Shown in pieces: positions 34,595 to 42,817 of a stretch of DNA of 64,000 nucleotides. The DNA is taken from assembly GCA_011389865.1 (NCBI GenBank), contig JAABTL010000003.1, positions 62,001 to 126,000 of the forward strand, read 5' to 3'. Position 1 is the stretch's first letter. Every line of letters begins with the position of its first letter. The DNA is from Trueperaceae bacterium (GTDB lineage Bacteria; Deinococcota; Deinococci; Deinococcales; Trueperaceae). The translations under genes and the position numbers were made by a program. The notes beneath the pieces are model-generated. The model was not told the DNA's origin. It searched no databases and worked only from the letters and a program-made list of their open reading frames with translations.

Positions 34595-36073
34595 TCAGGT
34601 CGACGGCGCCGGGAGCGCCAGACGCCAGGCGCGCACGCCACTGACCCGCACGCTGCCGCGCGTCGCCAGTCCCCACCACGGGTCGGGCGCCGGGTCGTAC
34701 AGCCGGCCGCTGAAGGCGACGCGGTCTGCGATGAAGGCCTCGAGGAGGCTACCGTCCAGCAGGAGCCGCAGGGTCATCGCGTCGGGCAGGTCGGCCGGCA
34801 GTTCCAGTCGCTGCAGGATCGGGCTCGCGGGGTTGGCGTGCGGCAGCAGCCGACGCAGCGTGAGGTCGCATCTGACGCGGTCGAAGTCGAGGCGGTACCC
34901 GCGGGAGAGGTCGCCGTCGACCCGCAGGAGGACGCCCAGCGTGCCTGACGGCCCCCAATGGGCCGTGAGCTCGAGCTCCGCCTGGGTGTCCAAGTGACCC
35001 AGGAGCGCGACCGCCAGGTCGGGTCCGCCCGCGGCGACGGCGCCGCCCAGATCGTCGCCGGCGGTGGACCAGTCGCCCGCGACGACGCGCGGCGCGGCGA
35101 CGAGGCCGGCCCGTTCCTGGCGCAACCGGTCGAGCTCGCGCGCCGGCCGTATGCCGATGCCGCCGTCGGGCGCAGGCGTCAGCTCCCGCGGGAAGGCCAT
35201 GACGCCGCCCCAGGTCCATGGGCTACCGTCGTGGGGGAGCGCCAGCGGGGCATCGGGGACGTGGCGATCGAACACGAAGCCGTAGACCAGACGGCGCTCG
35301 CCGAAGGCGGCCGTCTTGGCCGCGTAGTAGCGGAAGTCGTCGAGGCGCGGCGCGCTCGGGGTGGTCCAGGGGCCGACGGGGCTCGGCGCGATGCGCACCT
35401 GGACGCCGTAGTCCGAATAGAGCAGGGCGTGGCGTCCGTCGACGGCCACCACCTCCGGGCACTCGCAGCGGTGCACGTCGCCCGGGCGGTAGAGCAGCCG
35501 CCCGTCGCCCCAGTGACGGAGGTCCGCAGAGACGAAGCGCGCCACGCAGCCGCGCAGGGCCGGCGGCGCGTCGGCGGCGTCGGCGGTGAGGACCATCTCG
35601 AACCCGCCCGACGGCAGCGCCCGGACCTGCGGATCGCGCCAGGCCGCGCCGTGATGGGTGGCGAAGGGCGCGACGGGCCTCAGGATCGGGTTGGCGGGGT
35701 CCTTGCGCCAGCTCGTCAGGTCGTCGCTCATGGCGTGACAGACGGTCTGTCGCTGCCCGTCCGGGCCGCCGATGCCGGTATAGAAGGCGTGGAAGCGATC
35801 GTTGGCGCGAATGACGCAGCCCGTCCAGCAGCCGTAGGCATCGGGTCCTTGGGGGTCCGGCGCGATCGCGTCCGGCAGCGTGTGCCAGCGCAGCAGATCG
35901 TCGCTGACGACGTGTGCCCAGCGCATGGCGCCGAAGTCGTCGGGGCGCGGCGAGTTCTGGAAGAACACGTGGTGCCGGTCGTCCCAGACGATGGGCGATG
36001 GGTCGCCGAAGCGCCCCTCGCCGGGGGCGTGGTGCAGGCGGACGGCCCGCGGGTCGAGGGGCCCGCCGGTCAA
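34595..36073 (-). CDS. GH32-like glycoside hydrolase (fructofuranosidase type)
   Basis: 492 residues from a TTG that overlaps the permease stop as TTGA. Five-blade propeller landmarks: GDPSPIVWDDRHHVFFQ (degenerate NDPNG, nucleophile Asp kept), GCWTGCVI in place of GxFSGS, AWRDPQV (RDP motif) and CECPEVV (EC motif with acid Glu). A C-terminal beta-sandwich follows. No signal peptide: it works inside the cell, probably splitting imported sucrose or short fructans. Last gene of the second sugar operon. The altered first motif makes another fructoside or related sugar possible. Confidence 0.8.
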   Translation of the reverse strand: MTGGPLDPRAVRLHHAPGEGRFGDPSPIVWDDRHHVFFQNSPRPDDFGAMRWAHVVSDDLLRWHTLPDAIAPDPQGPDAYGCWTGCVIRANDRFHAFYTGIGGPDGQRQTVCHAMSDDLTSWRKDPANPILRPVAPFATHHGAAWRDPQVRALPSGGFEMVLTADAADAPPALRGCVARFVSADLRHWGDGRLLYRPGDVHRCECPEVVAVDGRHALLYSDYGVQVRIAPSPVGPWTTPSAPRLDDFRYYAAKTAAFGERRLVYGFVFDRHVPDAPLALPHDGSPWTWGGVMAFPRELTPAPDGGIGIRPARELDRLRQERAGLVAAPRVVAGDWSTAGDDLGGAVAAGGPDLAVALLGHLDTQAELELTAHWGPSGTLGVLLRVDGDLSRGYRLDFDRVRCDLTLRRLLPHANPASPILQRLELPADLPDAMTLRLLLDGSLLEAFIADRVAFSGRLYDPAPDPWWGLATRGSVRVSGVRAWRLALPAPST

Positions 36074-36909
36074 CCCTTGACCCCGCTCGAGGCGATGCTC
36101 TGCACGAACCAGCGGTTGAAGAGCAGGTACACGATGAGCACCGGGATGGTGATCATGGCGGCGAAGGCCATGATCTGGCCCCACTCGCGCGGCTGCTGGC
36201 CGAAGAACTGCTGCATCGCGACCGTCAGCGGCCGCACCTCGACGCTGCGTGCCACCATGACCGGCCACAGCAGCTGGCCCCAGTGACGCAGGAACAGCAG
36301 GATCGTGACGGTCGCGATGATCGGTCGCGACAGCGGCAGGACGACGGACCAGTAGATGCGGAAGCGGCTGGCGCCGTCGACCACCGCCGCCTCCTCCAGG
36401 TCGCGCGGGACCTGGATGAAGAACTGGTAGAAGAGGAAGATCGAGAACGCGTCGGCGATGAACGGGATCGCCTGCACGTAGAGGGTGTCGAGCCAGCCGA
36501 AGCGGTTGACGATCAGGAGCAGCGGCACCGCGATCGACTCGAACGGGATGATGATCAGCGCGATGACCACGCTGACGAGCAGCGCGCGCCCGCGAAAGCG
36601 GAAGCGCGCCAGGCCGTAGGCGATCAGGCTGTTGACGAACAGGCCGATGACGACGATGGAGCCGACGATCAGCACCGAGTTGCGCAGCGCCTTGAGGAAG
36701 GCGACGTTGGCGAACACGTCGCGGTAGTTCTGCAGCGACACCTCGGTGGGCACGAAGGCCATCCCCGAGCTCATGTGGCGCATGATCAGCGCATCGTCGG
36801 GCTTGAAGCTCGACACCAGCATGATCACCACCGGGAACAGGAAGAACGCCGCCAGCAGCGTCATCAGCAGGTAGTCCAGGGCGTGCGTCCAGGCGGCGCG
36901 GCGTACCAC
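36070..36909 (-). CDS. Sugar ABC permease, MalG type
   Basis: 279 residues, GTG start 1 nt after the previous stop. EAA loop DLEEAAVVDGASRFRIYWSVVLP and six hydrophobic segments. Third gene of the SBP-MalF-MalG-GH32 operon; coupled by overlap to the hydrolase. Confidence 0.92.
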   Translation of the reverse strand: MVRRAAWTHALDYLLMTLLAAFFLFPVVIMLVSSFKPDDALIMRHMSSGMAFVPTEVSLQNYRDVFANVAFLKALRNSVLIVGSIVVIGLFVNSLIAYGLARFRFRGRALLVSVVIALIIIPFESIAVPLLLIVNRFGWLDTLYVQAIPFIADAFSIFLFYQFFIQVPRDLEEAAVVDGASRFRIYWSVVLPLSRPIIATVTILLFLRHWGQLLWPVMVARSVEVRPLTVAMQQFFGQQPREWGQIMAFAAMITIPVLIVYLLFNRWFVQSIASSGVKG

Positions 36910-36910
36910 C

Positions 36911-37846
36911 TCAGACCGTCCTCTCCTCGCGCAGGAAGCGGCGCTGCAGGAGGGCCACGGCCAGCACGATGAGGAAGAACACGACGGTCAGGGCCGACGC
37001 GTAGCCGACGCGGAGCTGGCCGAAGCCGACCCGCTCGATCTGGTAGACGACCGTCTGGGTGGCGTTCTGCGGGCCGCCCTGGGTCATGATCTTGACCTGG
37101 TCGTAGAGGCGGAACGCCAGGATGGTCGTGGAGATGATGACGAAGATCGTGGTGTTGCGCAGGCTCGGCAGGGTGATGCTACGGAACATCTGCAGGCGGT
37201 TGGCCCCGTCGATGCGGGCCGCCTCGTACAGCTGCTGCGCGATCTCCTGCAGCCCCGCGAGGAAGATGACCATCTGGAAGCCGACGCCCTGCCAGATCGA
37301 CAGGATGGCGATCGCCGCCAACGCGCTGCGGGTGTCCTGCAGCCAGGCGATCGGTTCGATGAGGCCGAAGCTGATGGCGCCGAGGAAGGCGTTGATGAAC
37401 CCCTCGGTGGGGTTGTAGAGCAGGAACCAGATCGCGGACACGACCACCATGGTCGTGACCACGGGCGAGAAATAGATCGTGCGGAACACGAGCGAGCCGC
37501 GCAGCCGCTGGTTGACCAACATCGCCATGGCCAGCGCGAGGGCCGACTGGACCGGCACGACGAACGCCGCGAAGGCGAAGTTGTTGAGCAGCGCGCGCTG
37601 GAAGGTGGCGTCCTGCAGGAGCCGCTCGAAGTTGCGCAGCCCAACGAACTCGGTCGGCAGCCGCGGGTTGGGGATCAGCCGCTGGTCGGTGAACGCCAGC
37701 GCGAACGCCAGCACGAACGGCACGATGAGGAAGGCGGTGAGCAACAGCAGTGCCGGTAGCGAGAAGGTCCAGGCGGCGCGCGCCTCCCGGCGCTGCATGG
37801 CGCCCGCGCGTGGACGGCGCGGTGCGGAGGCTGAGGTCGTGGCCAC
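36911..37846 (-). CDS. Sugar ABC permease, MalF type
   Basis: 311 residues. GTG 37846 follows GGGAGG by 6 nt. EAA loop QLYEAARIDGANRLQMFRSITLP. Pairs with the MalG-type protein in the membrane. A hairpin lies in the 106-nt gap from the binding-protein gene. Confidence 0.92.
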   Translation of the reverse strand: MATTSASAPRRPRAGAMQRREARAAWTFSLPALLLLTAFLIVPFVLAFALAFTDQRLIPNPRLPTEFVGLRNFERLLQDATFQRALLNNFAFAAFVVPVQSALALAMAMLVNQRLRGSLVFRTIYFSPVVTTMVVVSAIWFLLYNPTEGFINAFLGAISFGLIEPIAWLQDTRSALAAIAILSIWQGVGFQMVIFLAGLQEIAQQLYEAARIDGANRLQMFRSITLPSLRNTTIFVIISTTILAFRLYDQVKIMTQGGPQNATQTVVYQIERVGFGQLRVGYASALTVVFFLIVLAVALLQRRFLREERTV

Positions 37847-37885
37847 CGGTGGGCCTCCCGAGTGGGGGTGCGCGCGTGGGGTTGG

Positions 37886-37920
37886 GGGCCGCCCGCGTCG
37901 TGCGCGGCTGCGGGCGGCCC
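37886..37920 (-). terminator. Intercistronic stem-loop after the second sugar-binding gene
   Basis: Perfect 11-bp stem GGGCCGCCCGC / GCGGGCGGCCC with a 13-nt loop, between the binding protein and MalF genes. No T-run. It matches the arrangement in the 28.7-kb operon and suggests graded expression. Confidence 0.55.
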
Positions 37921-37952
37921 GGGGTCGTGGGTGTCGGCGGGCGCCGCGGCCC

Positions 37953-39218
37953 TCAGTCGGTCGGGTAGCCGCGGTTGTCCTCGATGTCCTGCTCGATGCG
38001 CTGTCGCGCCTGCTGCAACTGCGTGGCGACGTCGGCGCCGCCCGCGATGTTGGCGACCGCCTCGGCGAAGGCGTCGGTGATCACCGGGTAGGCCGGCGTC
38101 TGCGGCCGGGGTACCGCGATGGTGTTCAGCTGCTCGGCGAACAGCTCCAGCGGGGCGCCCTCACCGTAGAGTTCGGACATCTCGATCGCCGAGAAGCGCG
38201 CGGGGACCGCCCCGTTCGCGTCGGTCATGCGGAGGATCTCGTCGGGCTGCATGAGGAACTCGAGGAACGCCCAGGCGCCGTCCGGCACGCCGCAGGAGGT
38301 CGTGATGCCCCAGTTCCAGGAGCCCATGCCGGTCTTGGAGCCGGTGCCGAAGTCGGGCAGCGGCAGGATGACGAGGTCCTCGCCCAGGGCCTCGACGTGC
38401 GGGTTGTACTGCCAGTGGCCGACCCACGACAGCGCCGCGATCTGGCGCTCGTGGAAGTCGACGTCGCCGGCGGGCGCGTTGGTGGCCCAGCCATTGGCGA
38501 ACCAGCTCTGGAAGCGCTCCATGGCCGCGATGGCCTCGGGGCTCGTCAGCGGCTCGGCGTTCTGGTAGCCGTCCCGGTCGATCAGGTCGGCGCCCGCGCT
38601 CTGGAGGATGGGGCTGAAGCCGTAGGTGAACCACTCGCCCTGACCGTAGTTGAACTTCAGGTCGAGGGCGTACTCCACCTCGGGCAGGGCCGTGAGGCGG
38701 GCGAGCGCGTCATCGAACTCCTCCGCCGTCCAGGCGTCGTCGATGCCCGTCGGGATGCGGACGCCCGCGGCCTCGAGGTAGCGGCGGTTGGCGTAGAGGC
38801 CGAGGCCGCTGTCGAAGGTGCCGAGGCTGTAGAGCTGTCCGGCGTAGGTGCCCTGGTCGAGGATGCTCGGCAGCACGTCCGCGCGCAGTTCGTCGCTGAC
38901 GTACGCGTCGATCGGCCGCAGGAAGCCGCTCCAGGCGTAGTTGTAGATGAACGGACCGTCGAAGTCGAGCAGGCAGGGCAGGTCGTTCGACAGCGCCGCG
39001 GCCTGCACCTGGTCGTTGTAGGTACCTTCGGGCAGCTGCTCCGCGACCACCCGGTACTCGCTCTGGCCGGCGTTGAAGGCCTCGACTTGCGCCGCGAGCG
39101 CGTCGCGCTCGGGACCCTTGCCGCTGTGGAACCAGACGCTGACGTCGGTCTGGGCCAACGCGCCGGCCGTCAGCGCCAGCGCGGCCAGGGTGAGGACGAG
39201 ACGTCGGATGCGTTCCAT
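37953..39218 (-). CDS. Sugar ABC solute-binding protein, MalE type
   Basis: 421 residues. Signal peptide ends in TAGALAQ; the mature part begins TDVSVWFHSGKGPE, the family 1 opening. Other blocks are YNDQVQAAALSNDLPCLLDFDGP and SKTGMGSWNWGITTSC. GGGAGG precedes ATG 39218. First gene of the operon ending in GH32, so the ligand is probably a fructose-containing sugar (inference). Divergent from an HTH regulator. Confidence 0.92.
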   Translation of the reverse strand: MERIRRLVLTLAALALTAGALAQTDVSVWFHSGKGPERDALAAQVEAFNAGQSEYRVVAEQLPEGTYNDQVQAAALSNDLPCLLDFDGPFIYNYAWSGFLRPIDAYVSDELRADVLPSILDQGTYAGQLYSLGTFDSGLGLYANRRYLEAAGVRIPTGIDDAWTAEEFDDALARLTALPEVEYALDLKFNYGQGEWFTYGFSPILQSAGADLIDRDGYQNAEPLTSPEAIAAMERFQSWFANGWATNAPAGDVDFHERQIAALSWVGHWQYNPHVEALGEDLVILPLPDFGTGSKTGMGSWNWGITTSCGVPDGAWAFLEFLMQPDEILRMTDANGAVPARFSAIEMSELYGEGAPLELFAEQLNTIAVPRPQTPAYPVITDAFAEAVANIAGGADVATQLQQARQRIEQDIEDNRGYPTD

Positions 39219-39338
39219 GTGCAACCTCCCGAAGAACATGGGCGACCCCACCGCGTGATCGCCATGATCCCGCGGACCGGTCCAGGACGGACCGGACGTG
39301 TGCGCCGCCTTCCTCGCGTACGCTTCGAAGGTAGCATG

Positions 39339-39380
39339 ACCCCCTGGGGGGGTAAGTGGGTGGGGTAAGCCTGCTACGAT
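39339..39380. promoter_or_regulatory. Divergent control region of sugar operon and HTH regulator
   Basis: Palindrome ACCCCCTGGGGGGGT (39339-39353), direct repeats of GGGGTAAG (39349-39356 and 39362-39369) and -10 TACGAT (39375-39380), 6 nt before GTG 39387. The sugar operon promoter on the other strand probably uses TACCTT at 39328-39333. Confidence 0.5.
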
Positions 39381-39386
39381 CGGGGC

Positions 39387-40685
39387 GTGGCGGCGACCAA
39401 CTTGGCCCAACGGAGCTACGCGGTCCTGGTCGAGGTCCTCGAGGAGATCGGCGATCTGGAACCTGGGCACGGTCTGCGCGCTGCCGACCGGGCGGTTGCC
39501 GAGCGCTTCGACGTCTCGCTGGCGACGGCGCGGAACTGGCGCCGTGGACGCCAGCATCACGTCTCGTTCCGGGTCGGGGAGCGCCTGCTGGAGGAGGTGG
39601 CCGCGCTGGCGCCCCGGCACCTGGAGAGATTGCGCCTGCAGCACGACCTCGCCCACCGCCTGGAGCGTATCGATCGCATCGCCGAGCGGCTGGCCGCCGA
39701 GCTCGCCGTGCACATGGGCGCTGGCACGAGTTGGCACATCTACTCGGGTCCCCTGGTGCTTGCCTTCGCGCCCGCACTGGACGCCGCGCGCCGCGCCGAC
39801 CTCGCCTCGCGAGCGACGCAGTTGATCGATCGCATCGGTGAGCTCGGGTTCGACCACCGCGACGTCCCCGCGCTGCCCGAGTTGGTCCGCGCGATGCTCC
39901 ATCTGTGGCACCACGCGGGGACCTTCGGGGTGCGCGGTCGCAGCGTCCAGACCTCGCTCGCGCGCGCCGGCGCGAGCTACCTCAACCGCATCGAGCTGGC
40001 GCTCTATTTCGGGGACGTGTGCGCCATGGCATCGCTCTTCACCGGTGATCTGGCCTCCTCGGATCGCTACAGCGCCCGAGCGCGCAGCCTGCTCGCGAGC
40101 GCCGACGCCGCCGATGAGGCGGCCTCGCCGGTGCCGCGCGTCGAGGCCGAGACGATGGTCGCGGCGGTGCGCGCCCAGATCCTCGCTTGCCACGGTGGCG
40201 CGGAGGCGTCCGAGGAGCTCGACGCCTTCGCGGCTGGGCCCGGTGGTCGCCCCGCCACTTGCGGGTGGATCGACAGCGTGCGCTGCGGCGCCCTCGGTTA
40301 CCTGACCGTGGGTCGGTTCGACGACCGGACGGCCGGTGAGCACTTCCTGACCGCCTGTGAGCGGTCGGACGCTTGGCTCCGCTCGTTCGGGATCGCCTTC
40401 GGTAGCACGCCACACCGTGCGCTGGCTGCCTGTGCACGGTTCCGTTCTGGCACCCCCGTCGAGGCGTGCCTCGCGTGGGTCTACCGCGCCCTGCACGACG
40501 CGCACCAGCACGCGGTGGTCGTGGACCAGGTGGCCGCGCTGCGGGCCGCCGAAGCGCTGCATCGCGCAGAGGGCGACGAGCTCCGCGCAACGCACCACGC
40601 CCGTCGGGCCGAGGCCGAGGTGCTGGCCCACGGTCTGGAGGCGTGGGACGGGGTGCTGCGCAGGCGGTTGGTTCGGACGGCGTAG
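39387..40685 (+). CDS. HTH regulator with TPR-like C-terminus, divergent from sugar operon
   Basis: 432 residues, leaderless GTG start. Residues about 28-60 (LRAADRAVAERFDVSLATAR, then NWRRGR) form a helix-turn-helix with a basic recognition helix. The rest is helical, Ala/Arg-rich, with several 34-residue-like periods, and may bind sugar or signal. I do not recognise the family. Its place next to the operator repeats suggests control of the MalEFG-GH32 operon and of itself. Confidence 0.6.
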   Translation: MAATNLAQRSYAVLVEVLEEIGDLEPGHGLRAADRAVAERFDVSLATARNWRRGRQHHVSFRVGERLLEEVAALAPRHLERLRLQHDLAHRLERIDRIAERLAAELAVHMGAGTSWHIYSGPLVLAFAPALDAARRADLASRATQLIDRIGELGFDHRDVPALPELVRAMLHLWHHAGTFGVRGRSVQTSLARAGASYLNRIELALYFGDVCAMASLFTGDLASSDRYSARARSLLASADAADEAASPVPRVEAETMVAAVRAQILACHGGAEASEELDAFAAGPGGRPATCGWIDSVRCGALGYLTVGRFDDRTAGEHFLTACERSDAWLRSFGIAFGSTPHRALAACARFRSGTPVEACLAWVYRALHDAHQHAVVVDQVAALRAAEALHRAEGDELRATHHARRAEAEVLAHGLEAWDGVLRRRLVRTA

Positions 40686-40958
40686 GGGCGGCACGCGCTG
40701 CCCTGGAAGGCGCGGTCAGACGTAGAGGCGCGAGGCGCTGACGACGGTCTCGACGAACCCGTACGTCCGAGTGGCGACGGGCCTCGCGGTGCCGCTGGCG
40801 GCGTTCGCGAAAACGCCGTACGCCGAGCACGACCTGGGGAGCCGCATCTGCCGCGAGGGGTGAGCCGCCCGTGCGCTACCATCGAGGCACGTCGCCCACG
40901 CGTGGGCGATGCGGAGAGCCGCATGGACCCGCGCCTCGCCCGTCGAGAGGGGAAGACC
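40686..40958. other. 273-bp intergenic region upstream of chaB
   Basis: TACCAT (40877-40882) is the likely -10, giving a leader of about 75 nt. A 43-codon minus-strand frame ends at 40716 (PVATRTYGFVETVVSASRLYV is longer than can be matched to any family by eye); I make no gene call. Nothing else is seen. Confidence 0.4.
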
Positions 40959-41189
40959 ATGCCCTACGGCAAGATCGAAGAGTTGCCCGACAGCGTCCGC
41001 GACAACCTCCCCGAGCACGCCCAGGAGATCTACAAGGAGGCGTTCAACAGCGCCTGGGACCAGTACGCCGAGCCGGAGGACCGGCAGGGCGATGCCGGCC
41101 GCGAGGAGACCGCGCACCGCGTCGCCTGGGGCGCCGTGAAGCAGTCCTACAAGCAGGACGCGGACGGCCGCTGGCGGGAGCTGGATTGA
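40959..41189 (+). CDS. chaB: ChaB domain protein
   Basis: 76 residues. PYGKIEELPDSVRDNLPEHA, then AQEIYKEAFNSAWDQY and AHRVAWGAVKQSY are the ChaB family text at full family length. E. coli ChaB is linked to the ChaA cation antiporter, but the molecular role is uncertain; relatives occur in stress-tolerant bacteria. GAGGGGAAG precedes ATG 40959. It is monocistronic. Confidence 0.9.
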   Translation: MPYGKIEELPDSVRDNLPEHAQEIYKEAFNSAWDQYAEPEDRQGDAGREETAHRVAWGAVKQSYKQDADGRWRELD

Positions 41190-41330
41190 CGTCGTAGGGG
41201 CGCCGCGCTCGCCCACCGGCCGCGCGTGCGCACGATGATCGGTGCGGCCGTGGTACCCGTGGAGCGTGACGTGGTCGGCCTGCGTGGCGGAGCTCGCGCG
41301 CAGGCCGACGGCGATCGGCAGGATCTTGAG

Positions 41331-41365
41331 GTTCGGAGCGGTCAGGGCGTACGCCCGCTCCGAAC
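41331..41365. terminator. Terminator-like hairpin between convergent genes
   Basis: Perfect 11-bp stem GTTCGGAGCGG / CCGCTCCGAAC with a 13-nt loop, 25 nt beyond the stop of the minus-strand secreted protein and 140 nt after chaB. No T-run. Confidence 0.5.
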
Positions 41366-41389
41366 GACCGACGGACGAGTGGCCGGGCC

Positions 41390-41944
41390 CTACGGGCGCA
41401 GCCGGTAGTAGGTGCCCACCGCGTGCTTGCCGCCGATGGGTGGGCTACCGCCACAAGCATCGGCGAAGCCCTCGAGCTCGGCGGGCGACAGGGGAGTGAG
41501 CTCCGAGACGACGTACATCCCCTCGAGATCGGGGCCGTTGCCGTGGGCCATGGCCCGGCCCTGCGGGCCGTCGTCGTCGATCAGCATGGTGAAGACGCCG
41601 GTCCAGGTGCCGTCGATCGCCTCGGGGCGGATCTCGAAGGTGCCCGACTGGACGAGGCGTCCGTTGCTCGTGTCGATGTCGGCGCTGGAGATGACCGTGC
41701 CCGTCCCCGCGTGGGCGACGTGGTCGGAGATCACCACGCTCGCCATCTTGCGGTTCCGGACGTGCATGATCCCGTCGTCCACCCAGCTGTCGTCTTCGAG
41801 GGTCTCGCAGGTGATCTGGTAGGCCTCGTGGGGCCCTGCGACCACGCCACGATCCACCGGGTCGTCGGCCAAGACCGCCGCCAACGTGCTGAAGGCGACC
41901 ACCAGCACGGCTGCCAGAGCCATCCGTGTCCACGTTCCGTTCAT
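41390..41944 (-). CDS. Small secreted protein of unknown function
   Basis: 184 residues. Signal peptide ends in TLAAVLAD. The mature part is beta-rich: WVDDGIMHVRNRKMASVVIS and GTWTGVFTMLIDD suggest a compact barrel; two Cys occur far apart. AAGGAGG precedes ATG 41944. It lies 58 nt after the DUF6064 gene on the same strand and may share its transcript. No family recognised. Confidence 0.6.
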   Translation of the reverse strand: MNGTWTRMALAAVLVVAFSTLAAVLADDPVDRGVVAGPHEAYQITCETLEDDSWVDDGIMHVRNRKMASVVISDHVAHAGTGTVISSADIDTSNGRLVQSGTFEIRPEAIDGTWTGVFTMLIDDDGPQGRAMAHGNGPDLEGMYVVSELTPLSPAELEGFADACGGSPPIGGKHAVGTYYRLRP

Positions 41945-42002
41945 GACGTCCTCCTTGGGTTCACCGGCGAGCGTGTCGCCAGTGCTGGACCCGAGTTGCG
42001 GT

Positions 42003-42587
42003 TCAGGGCTCGTCTGCGAGGTCCAGGCTCCACCCCCTTCGCGGCGACGCGCCGGCCCGTCGTGCGGGCCGCCCGTGGGGCCCCTCGCTCCGCGATCCGA
42101 CGAGCCACAGGCACGCCAAGCCACTCAGGGCCAGGGCGATACGCTCGGGCGCAGGACCCACCATCCAGAACGGACCGGTCAGGGCCATCACCAACGGCAG
42201 GACGAGGAGCGTCTTGGGGACGCGCGACCGGGCCAGCAGCAGCATGCCGATGGTGTAGATGACGAGCGGGCCGGTTGTGGGCTGCAGGGACCCGGCGGCC
42301 GACGGCGGTGGGCACCCCACCCACGCGACGATCGGTCGACCCACCAGTGCGTAGGCGCAGAGTCCGACGCCCGCCCATGCGGCCGGCCCGCGCCTTCGGC
42401 CGAAGGCGATCCCGCGTCGCCATGCCTGTCGGGCGAACAGTGCGCCCTGCGTCAGTAGCGCGGCCGCCCAGGCGATGCCTGGAACGGGCGATCGTGGGTT
42501 TGCGCCCGCGGACGTCACGGCGAGCGCGGCGGCAAGCCACAGGGCCGCCAGCATGGTCGGCACCCAGCGCGCGTGCGTTGCCATCAT
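42003..42587 (-). CDS. DUF6064-like membrane protein
   Basis: 194 residues with about five hydrophobic segments. The late block GCPPPSAAGSLQPTTGPLVI, then YTIGMLLLARSRVPKTLLVL, has the spacing of DUF6064 (the usual PCPTTIFTFGLLLL region) though several residues differ. Basic C-terminal tail. AGGAGG lies 8 nt before ATG 42587. Function unknown. Divergent from a BTAD regulator across 11-bp repeats. Confidence 0.6.
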   Translation of the reverse strand: MMATHARWVPTMLAALWLAAALAVTSAGANPRSPVPGIAWAAALLTQGALFARQAWRRGIAFGRRRGPAAWAGVGLCAYALVGRPIVAWVGCPPPSAAGSLQPTTGPLVIYTIGMLLLARSRVPKTLLVLPLVMALTGPFWMVGPAPERIALALSGLACLWLVGSRSEGPHGRPARRAGASPRRGWSLDLADEP

Positions 42588-42606
42588 GCGGTTGCCTCCT
42601 GTCCCC

Positions 42607-42655
42607 ACTCTTGCGGTGCAGCGTGTCGAGAGCGTGTCGAGAACGTGGAGAGGGC
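42607..42655. promoter_or_regulatory. Triple 11-bp direct repeat (TCGAG type) upstream of BTAD gene
   Basis: GTGTCGAGAGC (42623-42633), GTGTCGAGAAC (42634-42644) and GTGGAGAGGGC (42645-42655) are tandem with an exact 11-bp period. The TCGAGxx heptamer equals the published SARP-site consensus. Toward the DUF6064 gene, 10 nt separate the repeats from AAGAGT (42612-42607), the same spacing as in copies A-C. Confidence 0.6.
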
Positions 42656-42701
42656 GCGGGCCCCTCCCGTGGACGGTGCGGTGAACCCGTCGCAAGATCC
42701 G

Positions 42702-42707
42702 TATGAT
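42702..42707 (+). promoter_or_regulatory. -10 box of the second BTAD regulator
   Basis: TATGAT, about 110 nt before ATG 42818 and about 50 nt downstream of the 11-bp repeats. Confidence 0.4.
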
Positions 42708-42817
42708 GGGAAGCGATCACAGCGGGCCGCCGCCGTGGGCCGGCCCCCCGGTGGGCGGCGCGGAGTTCCGGGGTCGGCCGAGTTGGTTCGTTCGACCCCA
42801 GGCGATGGGGGCACCGC

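Noticed and set aside
40716-40850. Minus-strand 43-codon frame before chaB
   Set aside because: No ribosome site or -10 and no recognisable family.
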